Shown in pieces: positions 1 to 5,422 of a DNA stretch of 5,660 bases. Source of the DNA: Alphaproteobacteria bacterium UBA6544 (lineage in GTDB: Bacteria > Pseudomonadota > Alphaproteobacteria > UBA8366). A model generated the notes under the pieces. The model had not been told where the DNA came from, ran no database searches, and saw nothing but the letters and a program-made list of their open reading frames with translations. Within the stretch, counting starts at the first letter, position 1, and every line of letters begins with the position of its first letter. Location of the stretch: NCBI GenBank assembly GCA_002434595.1, contig DJKK01000151.1, positions 1 through 5,660 of the forward strand. The letters are read 5' to 3'. The position numbers and the translations under genes were made by a program.

Positions 1-1386
1 GACGGTTTCGCGGAATTGGCGGCGGCGCGCGCGGAAGGCCTCGGTTATTCCAATGTTTTGATAATGGAGGGAGGCGCCGCCGCATGGGAGGCGTCAGGCT
101 ACACGCTTTACAAGGGGGAGCACCTCCCGAGTAAGACGTTCGGTGAACTGCTCGAGCTCGCCAACCATACGCCGAACCTTACCTCGGAAGAGGTTGTCGC
201 CCTTCAGGAAGGCAATGCGAACCATATCATCGTCGATAGCCGGCCTTGGGACGAATACCGAAACTTCAACATCCCAGGCGGTATCTGCTGCCCGAATGGC
301 GAGTCGCCGTTGCGGATAGGCGAACTCGTACCCGATCCGGCAACGACGATTATCGTAAACTGCGCCGGTCGTACCCGCTCGATATTGGGTGCTGAAACAC
401 TGCGGGCGTTCAATCTTCCGAACCCTGTCTATGCATTGCAGAACGGGACGCAAGGCTGGTTCCTTGCCGGCCACGAGCGGGAGGAGGGGGCGACCCGGAA
501 TTACCCCGACGCACCGACGTCGGAAGAGACACTCGCTGATATGCGCGCCCGTGCCAGAGCGCGCGCGGAGAAATCGGGGCTTCGATTCATCACATCGGAA
601 GAAGCCGCAGCTTGGCTCGCCGACGAGACGCGCAGTACCTATCTGATCGACGTCCGAAGCGATGAAGAGTACGAATCAGACGGTCTGCCCTGCAGTCGGC
701 ATGCACTCGGCGGTCAATTGGTGCAGTCCGTCGACAGTTGGGTCGGCGTGCGTGGCGGTCGGATCATCCTGATGGACAACGAGATGGTCCGCGCACCGAT
801 GATGGCAAATTGGATCCATCAGATCGGCTATGACGTTGTCGTAGTGGAAGGTGGCGTTGATGCGATGCGCGGCGTTTCTCTGCCTGAAATTCCAAACTTC
901 GAAGTGGACCCTATATCGCCGGTGACAGCAGCCGAGGCAAAGGCGTTGCAATTGGATGGTGCGCAACTTGTCGATCTGCGGTCGCCCCGGGCGTATCGTT
1001 CGGGACACATAGATGGGGCGACTTGGTCAATCCGTACGCGTCTTGACCGTCTTGACCTTGCGTCGGATGCACTCGTCATCGTGATCACGAACGATGATGT
1101 GGTGGCGTCGCTGGCGGCGCAGCGGCTCACTGAGCTGGGAAAAACCGATGTCCGCCAACTGTTGGGTGATGAGGGCGCATGGCGTAACGCCGGTCTGCAG
1201 ATCGTCGCAGTGCAGGACGAGTCGGCGGAAGACGATAGTATGGAACTTGTCTATCACTGGCAGCACAGGAACAATCCGAACGGTGGCGACCCGGCCGCAG
1301 CACATGCTTATCTTGACTGGGAAATCGGTCTTGTTGACCAGTTGGATGCACAGGAGCGCGATTCGTTTCGCCTGGTGCCTTTGTAG
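1..1386 (+). CDS. Tandem rhodanese-domain sulfurtransferase-like protein, 5'-truncated by window edge
   Basis: The frame is open from base 1, and the first visible residues (GYSNVLIMEGGAAAWEASGY) are the C-terminal end of a rhodanese domain, so the true start lies upstream; the TTG at 16 is not a credible start. 461 residues are visible. Three complete rhodanese-like domains follow the partial one. The first (about codons 60-158) has VDSRPWDEY and the active-site loop CAGRTR with its cysteine at 361-363. The second (about 194-287) has LIDVRSDEEY, but Asp (775-777) stands where the cysteine should be. The third (about 307-400) has LVDLRSPRAYRSGHIDGA, with Thr at that position. Of the complete domains only one can therefore form a persulfide; the other two look structural or regulatory. 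Rhodaneses move sulfane sulfur from thiosulfate or persulfides to thiol acceptors. No signal peptide can be judged. The C-terminal 50 residues (HWQHRNNPNGG region) match nothing I recognise. Substrate unknown. Confidence 0.92.
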   Translation, partial: DGFAELAAARAEGLGYSNVLIMEGGAAAWEASGYTLYKGEHLPSKTFGELLELANHTPNLTSEEVVALQEGNANHIIVDSRPWDEYRNFNIPGGICCPNGESPLRIGELVPDPATTIIVNCAGRTRSILGAETLRAFNLPNPVYALQNGTQGWFLAGHEREEGATRNYPDAPTSEETLADMRARARARAEKSGLRFITSEEAAAWLADETRSTYLIDVRSDEEYESDGLPCSRHALGGQLVQSVDSWVGVRGGRIILMDNEMVRAPMMANWIHQIGYDVVVVEGGVDAMRGVSLPEIPNFEVDPISPVTAAEAKALQLDGAQLVDLRSPRAYRSGHIDGATWSIRTRLDRLDLASDALVIVITNDDVVASLAAQRLTELGKTDVRQLLGDEGAWRNAGLQIVAVQDESAEDDSMELVYHWQHRNNPNGGDPAAAHAYLDWEIGLVDQLDAQERDSFRLVPL

Positions 1387-1429
1387 ATTATTACTTCAAT
1401 CTGCCGTATCCGTTTCGAGATAGGTAGTC

Positions 1430-2368
1430 ATGTCGAATTCAAATCTAAAAAAACAGAACGCCATCGGAGAACCGTTATGGATCGACGTTCTGAAGACATC
1501 CCGGTCCTTCATCATCTTTATGGTGGTGGTCGCCGTTGTCGGTGGCAGCCTTGGAATTGCCGTGATCGCACCCTGGGGACGCGCGAGCCCGGATTGCTCG
1601 ATTTATTGCGTCATTATGAACAAGTTGGGTGATCCTATTCGCTGGGACGAGCTGAAGACCGAGACAATGACCGAAGACATGATTGCGGAGGTCGAGCGGG
1701 AGCTGGATGTTCTCGATTTTTCTTTCGGCATGCCGAACTACAAGCAGCACGGCATTTGGCTTACGGGCGAGCGCTACGAAATCTTGATGGAAAAGATCAA
1801 TGCGCCGATGGCGGAACGGACGAATCCGGGCTCGGGAAAAGCGATGAATATCGCAGAAGAGCTTTATTATAATATTAAATCTAGTAAATACATGAATCTT
1901 AATTTAGAAAATGATAAAAAAATAAAAATAAAAATATTAAATAAAATATTCGTAGAAAGAAAAAATATAATTTTAAGTAATGAATTCGATATCGCGCGAC
2001 CACAATTTGAAGTAGCGGCGGAAATGGGGGATGCCAATGCCCAGTACCAACTGGGCCTGATGTACCACAAGGGTAAAGAGTACGAGCAAGACCTCGAGAC
2101 GGCCATCCGGTGGTACACGCTGGCCGCGAAACAGGGGCACGTGCCGGCGCAGTACAACTTGGGCTTGATGTATCACAAGGGCGACGGCATTCCGCAAAAT
2201 TACGAGTCGGCTGTAAAGTGGTACAGGCTTGCGGCGGAACGACAAAACGCGCGTGCCCAGCACAAGCTGGGGCTTATGTACTATCACGGACACGGCGTTC
2301 CGCAGGACAAGAAAGCCGCAGAGAAGTGGTGGAAGCTGTCGTCGAGGCAGGGCTTCGCGGGTTCCTAA
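1430..2368 (+). CDS. Membrane-anchored protein with Sel1-like repeats
   Basis: 312 residues from an ATG preceded by GAGATAGG (1417-1424), a weak but well-placed ribosome site. A single hydrophobic segment at about residues 27-48 (FIIFMVVVAVVGGSLGIAVI) follows a short polar N-terminus, giving a signal anchor with the bulk probably periplasmic. Residues 50-140 are an unrecognised region with two cysteines (56, 60). Residues 145-186 are encoded by the AT-rich stretch listed separately. Residues about 200-307 hold three 36-residue Sel1-like repeats, each with the AQYxLGLMYHKG core, a P/QD or PQ turn and an A-x-x-W-Y/W-x-L helix. Sel1 repeats are TPR-like alpha-alpha units that bind protein partners, often in envelope or signalling proteins. 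The gene follows the rhodanese gene by 43 bases on the same strand with no evident terminator between, so co-transcription is possible. Specific partner and role unknown. Confidence 0.88.
   Translation: MSNSNLKKQNAIGEPLWIDVLKTSRSFIIFMVVVAVVGGSLGIAVIAPWGRASPDCSIYCVIMNKLGDPIRWDELKTETMTEDMIAEVERELDVLDFSFGMPNYKQHGIWLTGERYEILMEKINAPMAERTNPGSGKAMNIAEELYYNIKSSKYMNLNLENDKKIKIKILNKIFVERKNIILSNEFDIARPQFEVAAEMGDANAQYQLGLMYHKGKEYEQDLETAIRWYTLAAKQGHVPAQYNLGLMYHKGDGIPQNYESAVKWYRLAAERQNARAQHKLGLMYYHGHGVPQDKKAAEKWWKLSSRQGFAGS
1848..1995 (+). repeat. 7-bp direct repeat ATATCGC flanking the AT-rich island
   Basis: ATATCGC occurs at 1848-1854 and again at 1989-1995. The offset is 141 bases, a multiple of three, and both copies are read in the same frame as Ile-Ala. 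Deleting one repeat plus the intervening DNA would restore a continuous frame of normal composition running straight into the Sel1 region. This is what a target-site duplication or a recombination-mediated insertion would leave. A 7-mer match over short flanks can also arise by chance, and the first copy lies 7 bases outside the compositional edge, so this is suggestive only. Confidence 0.35.
1862..1987 (+). other. In-frame AT-rich island inside the Sel1-repeat gene
   Basis: This stretch is roughly 11 percent GC by hand count, against a clearly GC-rich gene on both sides, with abrupt edges. It keeps the reading frame and encodes residues 145-186, a Lys/Asn/Ile-rich segment (KKIKIKILNKIF at its core). 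It has five ATA isoleucine codons, an AGA arginine and only four of 42 codons ending in G or C. The coding strand is strongly A-rich rather than evenly A/T. The 7-mer ATATCGC flanks it at 1848-1854 and 1989-1995, exactly 141 bases (47 codons) apart. Candidate explanations are an in-frame insertion from AT-rich foreign DNA, a small mobile or palindromic-type element, or local low-complexity expansion. I found no long terminal inverted repeat and no transposase. Confidence 0.8.
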
Positions 2369-2383
2369 GGAGCTAACGGACCC
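2359..2383. terminator. Possible weak bidirectional hairpin at the convergent gene ends
   Basis: GGGTTCC at 2359-2365 can pair with GGACCC at 2378-2383 with one bulged T and a 12-base loop, overlapping the TAA of the Sel1-repeat gene. The 24 bases between the convergent stop codons hold nothing else. There is no T-run on either strand, so this is not a convincing intrinsic terminator. Confidence 0.2.
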
Positions 2384-2392
2384 TCTGCTACG

Positions 2393-2911
2393 CTAATCGT
2401 GCAGAATTCCAAGCGCCTGTTCGTAAGCTGATTCGGCCAGCACCTTGATCTCCGGCAACGATCGGCTGCCGATCGGGTGTTCGACCATCACGAAGGGGTA
2501 ATCAGGAAGCCCCATCATGCGTGCGATGTTTTGCGCGGTGACCTTAAACGGCTCGGTGCAGAGCACCACGGCACGTTTACCCAACTGCTCGAAACTGATT
2601 CCGTCATGCAAACTGCACGTGGAACAGCTGCCTCAATCGCCAAGGCCGGTGATCAGAAAATCTACCCTTTCGACGGCGGCGGCGAGTATTTCGGCAGGCG
2701 CCGGCGCGCTTGCATTACACTTTGAAAAGAGAGGCGCCACCGTGCAGCCATGGCGGGCCTCAAACAGAGCCGCCGTTTCTTGCAGCATCTCGACAGCGTT
2801 GAGCTTGCCATTCTCAAGGATGCCAACGGTCAAGCCGTCCAGTCCGTTTGGCGCGACGGCGCGGGTGTTGTGGCGCTCCGGTCCGGTGACGGTGGGGTCG
2901 TAGAGTTGCAT
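2393..2911 (-). CDS. UGSC-family selenoprotein with in-frame UGA read as selenocysteine
   Basis: Read through the TGA at 2635-2633, the frame gives 172 residues, ending at TAG (2395-2393). The junction reads LITGLGD-U-GSCSTCSLHDG, the defining U-G-S-C signature of this (seleno)protein family, with Sec at residue 93. Protein-like sequence with consistent composition continues on both sides, arguing against a real stop. The fold looks alpha/beta: a first strand LTVGILENGKLN (about 27-38), a helix, the strand VDFLITGLGD leading into the Sec loop, then RAVVLCTEPF and a C-terminal helix. Sec93, Cys96 and Cys99 form U-x-x-C-x-x-C, a redox-type motif; the reaction is unknown. The ATG at 2911 is preferred because GAAAGGA lies 9 bases upstream; a GTG at 2950 would overlap the upstream gene and lacks such a site. 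The upstream gene ends 16 bases away on the same strand, so both form one operon. A gene caller would split this into 2950-2633 and 2611-2393. Confidence 0.93.
2599..2624 (-). promoter_or_regulatory. Bacterial SECIS-like stem-loop downstream of the UGA
   Basis: On the minus-strand mRNA, nucleotides 9-34 after the UGA fold as UUCC, A, CGUGCA, loop GUU, UGCAUG, AC, GGAA. This gives a lower 4-bp stem, a small asymmetric internal loop, an upper 6-bp stem (one G-U pair) and a 3-base loop that opens with G, 20 nucleotides after the UGA (position 2613). Bacterial SECIS elements lie just 3' of the UGA inside the coding region, with a short loop bearing a G in its first bases that SelB contacts. Position and loop agree with that. 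The fold was done by hand, and an alternative pairing of GCAGCUG with CAGUUUGC is also possible. Confidence 0.72.
2633..2635 (-). other. UGA selenocysteine codon (Sec93)
   Basis: The minus-strand TGA sits in the same frame as both flanking halves of the selenoprotein and is followed at once by Gly-Ser-Cys. It occupies the position that is Sec, or Cys in non-selenium homologues, of the UGSC motif. Decoding requires SelB, tRNA-Sec and selenophosphate synthase encoded elsewhere. Confidence 0.92.
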
Positions 2912-2920
2912 CGTTTCTTT

Positions 2921-2927
2921 TCCTTTC
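2921..2927 (-). promoter_or_regulatory. Ribosome binding site fixing the selenoprotein start
   Basis: The minus strand reads GAAAGGA directly after the TGA stop (2930-2928) of the upstream gene and 9 bases before the ATG at 2911. This favours ATG over the GTG at 2950 and fits coupled translation of the two cistrons. Confidence 0.7.
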
Positions 2928-4007
2928 TCAATCGCAATCGATGCAGACACCGATTGGTTTCGATTGCATCAGCGAGCTGCGGGCACGGCTCCATGACGGG
3001 ATGAAGCAGGAATGCCCGCCCGCATCTCCACCACCGACGACGAGCAGAATGTCGTCAGGTGTCAGGCCGCGGTGCAGCTTGCCGTCTTCGACCAGCGGAT
3101 GCGTATCCCCATCGGCGTGCTGTTTGTCGTACTCGCGCTGGCGGTACTTGCCAACCGATTTCATACCGTCAACCGTGCGATAGGCCTGCTTGAAGAGGTA
3201 TTCCTTCACGTCACTGCGGCTCCAGCCAGCGCCTGCGACCACGCGCACGTGTTCCGGCGCCATGACGACGGCGGATTGGCCGAGCGTGATACAACCGTAA
3301 TTGGCCATGGCGTCCGCGATGCTGTTCAACACGTGCTCCGGTGTGTTGCCGCCGTGATTTTCGACATTGCAGAATCCGCCACCGGCAAAAACCGTCACGC
3401 TACTGACGCCGTCGGGATAGTCCTGCTCCTCGACCAGCAAAGGCCAGGGGTTGCCGCGCCTGCGCTCGGCGATACAGAAACTGAACTTGCCGGGATTACC
3501 CTGGGTTGATTTGTCGGAGACGCCTGGGATCATGCGGAACACGTTAATCAGGATCAGGCGGATCGCACGGCCGATGGTGGCATTCACCCGGTTCCCCGGC
3601 CCGAACAGGTTGACCTCGGAATTCATGCCGAGGTCGTCCGCCATCTCGCCGCTGACTACCAATAATGGGGCCGAGCCGCCGGTACTGGCCGTTGAACCGT
3701 GGAAGTTGAAATCGGGCTCGTTCATCGCTTCGAATGCGGCAATCACAACGGGGAAATATTCTGCCTTGCAGCCCGCCATCACCGCGTTGACCGCTGCAGC
3801 ATGCACCGTGCATTCGTAGCCGGTAGCCGGATGGCTTGCGATGACCGTTTCCTGTGGCCGGCCTTCGAATTGCAGCATCTCCTCGACCCGCTCGACTCTC
3901 GGCGGCACCACCGGCAAACCGTCGGTCCAGCCTTGCTCGAAGCAATAGTCCATGGCGGCGAGCAGGTCGTCGGAAACCTCGTGAATTCGGGCGCTGTCCA
4001 GAGGCAT
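2928..4007 (-). CDS. Conserved cysteine-rich protein, operon partner of the UGSC selenoprotein
   Basis: 359 residues from an ATG with GGAG 7 bases upstream. No signal peptide or membrane segment is evident, so it is probably cytoplasmic. I recognise the pattern of a conserved but functionally uncharacterised family: an N-terminal WTDGLPVVPP motif (residues 27-36), AVNAVMAGCKAEYFPVVIAA (72-91), a glycine-rich stretch with LFGPGNRVNATIGRAIRLI (134-152), PGKFSFCIAE (172-181), PEHVRVVAGAGWSRSDVKEY (251-270) and a late strand DDILLVVGGGDAGGHS (318-333). Cysteines include 66, 80, 178, 213, 239, 334, and a C-x-x-C pair 355/358 one residue before the stop. The TGA at 2930-2928 is a true stop: readthrough gives only arginine-rich shadow sequence. 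It lies 16 bases upstream of the selenoprotein start in the same operon, so it is likely a partner in the same reaction; enzymatic role not assignable from sequence. Confidence 0.85.
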   Translation of the reverse strand: MPLDSARIHEVSDDLLAAMDYCFEQGWTDGLPVVPPRVERVEEMLQFEGRPQETVIASHPATGYECTVHAAAVNAVMAGCKAEYFPVVIAAFEAMNEPDFNFHGSTASTGGSAPLLVVSGEMADDLGMNSEVNLFGPGNRVNATIGRAIRLILINVFRMIPGVSDKSTQGNPGKFSFCIAERRRGNPWPLLVEEQDYPDGVSSVTVFAGGGFCNVENHGGNTPEHVLNSIADAMANYGCITLGQSAVVMAPEHVRVVAGAGWSRSDVKEYLFKQAYRTVDGMKSVGKYRQREYDKQHADGDTHPLVEDGKLHRGLTPDDILLVVGGGDAGGHSCFIPSWSRARSSLMQSKPIGVCIDCD

Positions 4008-4029
4008 GATATGGCTCCATCCCAGATGT

Positions 4030-4045
4030 TTGTCGTTGATGACAA
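4030..4045. promoter_or_regulatory. Inverted repeat, candidate operator of the selenoprotein operon
   Basis: TTGTC-N6-GACAA is a perfect 5-bp inverted repeat immediately downstream of the proposed minus-strand -10 (4051-4046), overlapping the expected transcription start. That placement suits a repressor site. Short arms mean chance is possible. Confidence 0.3.
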
Positions 4046-4157
4046 GTTATAGCGTATGTGTGTTGTGGACAGATACTCTCAAAAGCAGCCTGACTTCTCC
4101 ATCGCTTTGGCAAAACCGAAACCAATTGATTGATCATATAGCCTGAGACCTTATTGT

Positions 4158-4169
4158 AGATTTAAATCT
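4158..4169. promoter_or_regulatory. 12-bp perfect palindrome, candidate operator of the hydrolase-like gene
   Basis: AGATTTAAATCT is self-complementary over all 12 bases and directly abuts the proposed plus-strand -10 (4152-4157), 26 bases before the TTG start. Placement and symmetry suggest a dimeric regulator site; no regulator gene is in the window. Confidence 0.3.
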
Positions 4170-4195
4170 CTGTATCACGCAGGTGTATTGTTTCA

Positions 4196-5422
4196 TTGAA
4201 GACCGTTAGTTCACGGAAGACGCTTACATATCTGATGCTCGCAATTGCGATCGTGGGCGGCGTACTCTTGGGCTCTTTGACCGCGCGAATTGCTCTCGGG
4301 CCACACTTCGGCCACTATCAATCTCGGTACCTGAATCAGCAGAAGTTGAACTACGTGGGTCCCAGTGGCCTGCAAACCTCGTTTTGCCACTGTCGCATGA
4401 ACGACGGCATATGCCCCTGTACCTCGCAATCCCAGAATCCCTCCTATGATCACGAAATTTGGTCGCAGCTTGAAGCCATTGCGCCCACGAAGTTTGCCGC
4501 CAAACAAGTGAGCCAGACAATCATGGAAGCAACGGGCTTCAATACGATCGAACCGCAACGCAGTGAAGGTGGCGGACGTTTGGGTTACGGTGGAAAATCC
4601 ACGTTTCTCGATGGAACACTCGAAGAGCTGTTTCTCGTCTATAAGCGACCAAAAATGCGGGTCCGTGCCCTATTTGCTAGGCGGCAAGACCCCACCAAGG
4701 CCCTATTGATTGTGACGCCTGGGTCGTGGTCGACAAGCGAGCATATAATGGGGTTAAAGGACGACGACTACCATCTCGGCATGGGGCGGCATTTTTTCGA
4801 AAAAGGAATTGATGTCGTCGCGTTCGATCACGGGAGCAATGGCCACATTGAGGCCTTGGCGAATGTCATAGCGATCGTAGAAGGTACACAGATTTTTGGG
4901 CTCTGGGCGCGTAGCGTATGCGATCTGATGTCGAGGCTCGACATACGTCGTAAATACGAGCGGGTCGTCCTGTATGGACTTTCGAGGGGAGGTCGAACTG
5001 CGGAATACATCTCCGCGCTATGCACGGGATTTGATCTTGTGATTTCAGGCGATCACTTCATCGCCGACCAATACCATTCTTACCATTGGAATTCTATGTG
5101 GTCGGCAAAATACCTCAAGTATAACTCCTGGTTTCTGCACAGGGTGCCTCTTGCAGGCCGGCTGACTAAGCCTGACTTGATGCACGCTGCTAAGAGCCCC
5201 ATGGCGTATACGATCTACGAGAAGCGGCAGCCCAAAATTCGTGAGACCATTGGGAGCGAATTTCACTTCTATAATGAATTGGAGGGGAATCGCCGATGGC
5301 GTTTCATCTTCAAGAAGGTCAAAAAGCACGTCCCGGAACTCGAACAAATCGAACGAATGATCGCAGGTTCATGGACCGGAATCCGGGGATCTGGATTGTT
5401 AAGCCGGCGGCCCCAAAAATGA
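4196..5422 (+). CDS. Membrane-anchored alpha/beta-hydrolase-like protein
   Basis: 408 residues from a TTG start; AGGTG (4181-4185) lies 10 bases upstream. An in-frame stop at 4163-4165 and no upstream ATG or GTG leave this as the best start. Residues about 11-33 form a signal anchor (LTYLMLAIAIVGGVLLGSLT), so the catalytic part is probably periplasmic. Next comes C64-H-C66-x6-C73-P-C75. From about residue 150 the sequence looks like an alpha/beta hydrolase: strand ALLIVTPGSWS, strand GIDVVAFDHGSNGH, and strand ERVVLYGLSRGGRTAEY, whose G-L-S-R-G is a GxSxG nucleophile elbow with Ser263. ISGDHFIAD follows on the next strand. The acid is uncertain; His378 (KKHVPELEQIERMI) or His357 could be the catalytic base. 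Substrate unknown; an ester or glycan-modifying envelope role is only a guess. Its stop overlaps the next start (ATGA), indicating coupled translation. Confidence 0.8.
   Translation: MKTVSSRKTLTYLMLAIAIVGGVLLGSLTARIALGPHFGHYQSRYLNQQKLNYVGPSGLQTSFCHCRMNDGICPCTSQSQNPSYDHEIWSQLEAIAPTKFAAKQVSQTIMEATGFNTIEPQRSEGGGRLGYGGKSTFLDGTLEELFLVYKRPKMRVRALFARRQDPTKALLIVTPGSWSTSEHIMGLKDDDYHLGMGRHFFEKGIDVVAFDHGSNGHIEALANVIAIVEGTQIFGLWARSVCDLMSRLDIRRKYERVVLYGLSRGGRTAEYISALCTGFDLVISGDHFIADQYHSYHWNSMWSAKYLKYNSWFLHRVPLAGRLTKPDLMHAAKSPMAYTIYEKRQPKIRETIGSEFHFYNELEGNRRWRFIFKKVKKHVPELEQIERMIAGSWTGIRGSGLLSRRPQK

Larger units (their letters stand above)
4008..4195. promoter_or_regulatory. Divergent intergenic region with promoters for both operons
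   Basis: 188 bases separate the minus-strand selenoprotein operon from the plus-strand hydrolase-like gene, so both promoters should lie here. For the minus strand, TATAAC (4051-4046) is a plausible -10, giving a leader of roughly 30 bases, but I see no good -35. For the plus strand, TTGATC (4130-4135) and TATTGT (4152-4157) are 16 bases apart, a weak sigma70-like pair. The region is visibly more AT-rich than the genes. No RNA gene or terminator is recognisable. Confidence 0.4.

Noticed and set aside
1871..1942. Direct repeat AATATTAAAT at 1871-1880 and 1933-1942
   Set aside because: Expected by chance in a two-letter A/T-rich stretch; not taken as evidence for a mobile element.
1982..1993. 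GAATTCGATATC resembles an EcoRI-EcoRV stretch of a common cloning-vector polylinker
   Set aside because: The next bases do not continue the polylinker, GAATTC occurs at several other places in the window, and the frame continues into a good Sel1 region. Vector junction unlikely, though read mapping would settle it.
2393..2611. Separate small gene starting at TTG 2611
   Set aside because: It is the 3' half of the selenoprotein: same frame as the segment before the TGA, no ribosome site, and its start would lie inside the SECIS-like hairpin.
2928..2930. Second selenocysteine codon: the TGA after CIDCD in the upstream gene
   Set aside because: Read-through gives arginine-rich sequence that is a shadow of the selenoprotein gene and soon ends at another TGA; the next gene's ribosome site starts right after it.
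2633..2950. Selenoprotein gene starting at GTG 2950
   Set aside because: This start overlaps the upstream coding sequence by more than 20 bases and has no good ribosome site; the ATG at 2911 has GAAAGGA 9 bases upstream.
2477..3004. Plus-strand ORFs over the selenoprotein operon
   Set aside because: Low-complexity antisense shadows of the minus-strand genes, without ribosome sites or recognisable domains.
3544..4137. Minus-strand 197-residue ORF in another frame
   Set aside because: Arg/Gly-rich frame shadow of the 359-residue gene, which has the ribosome site and protein-like motifs.
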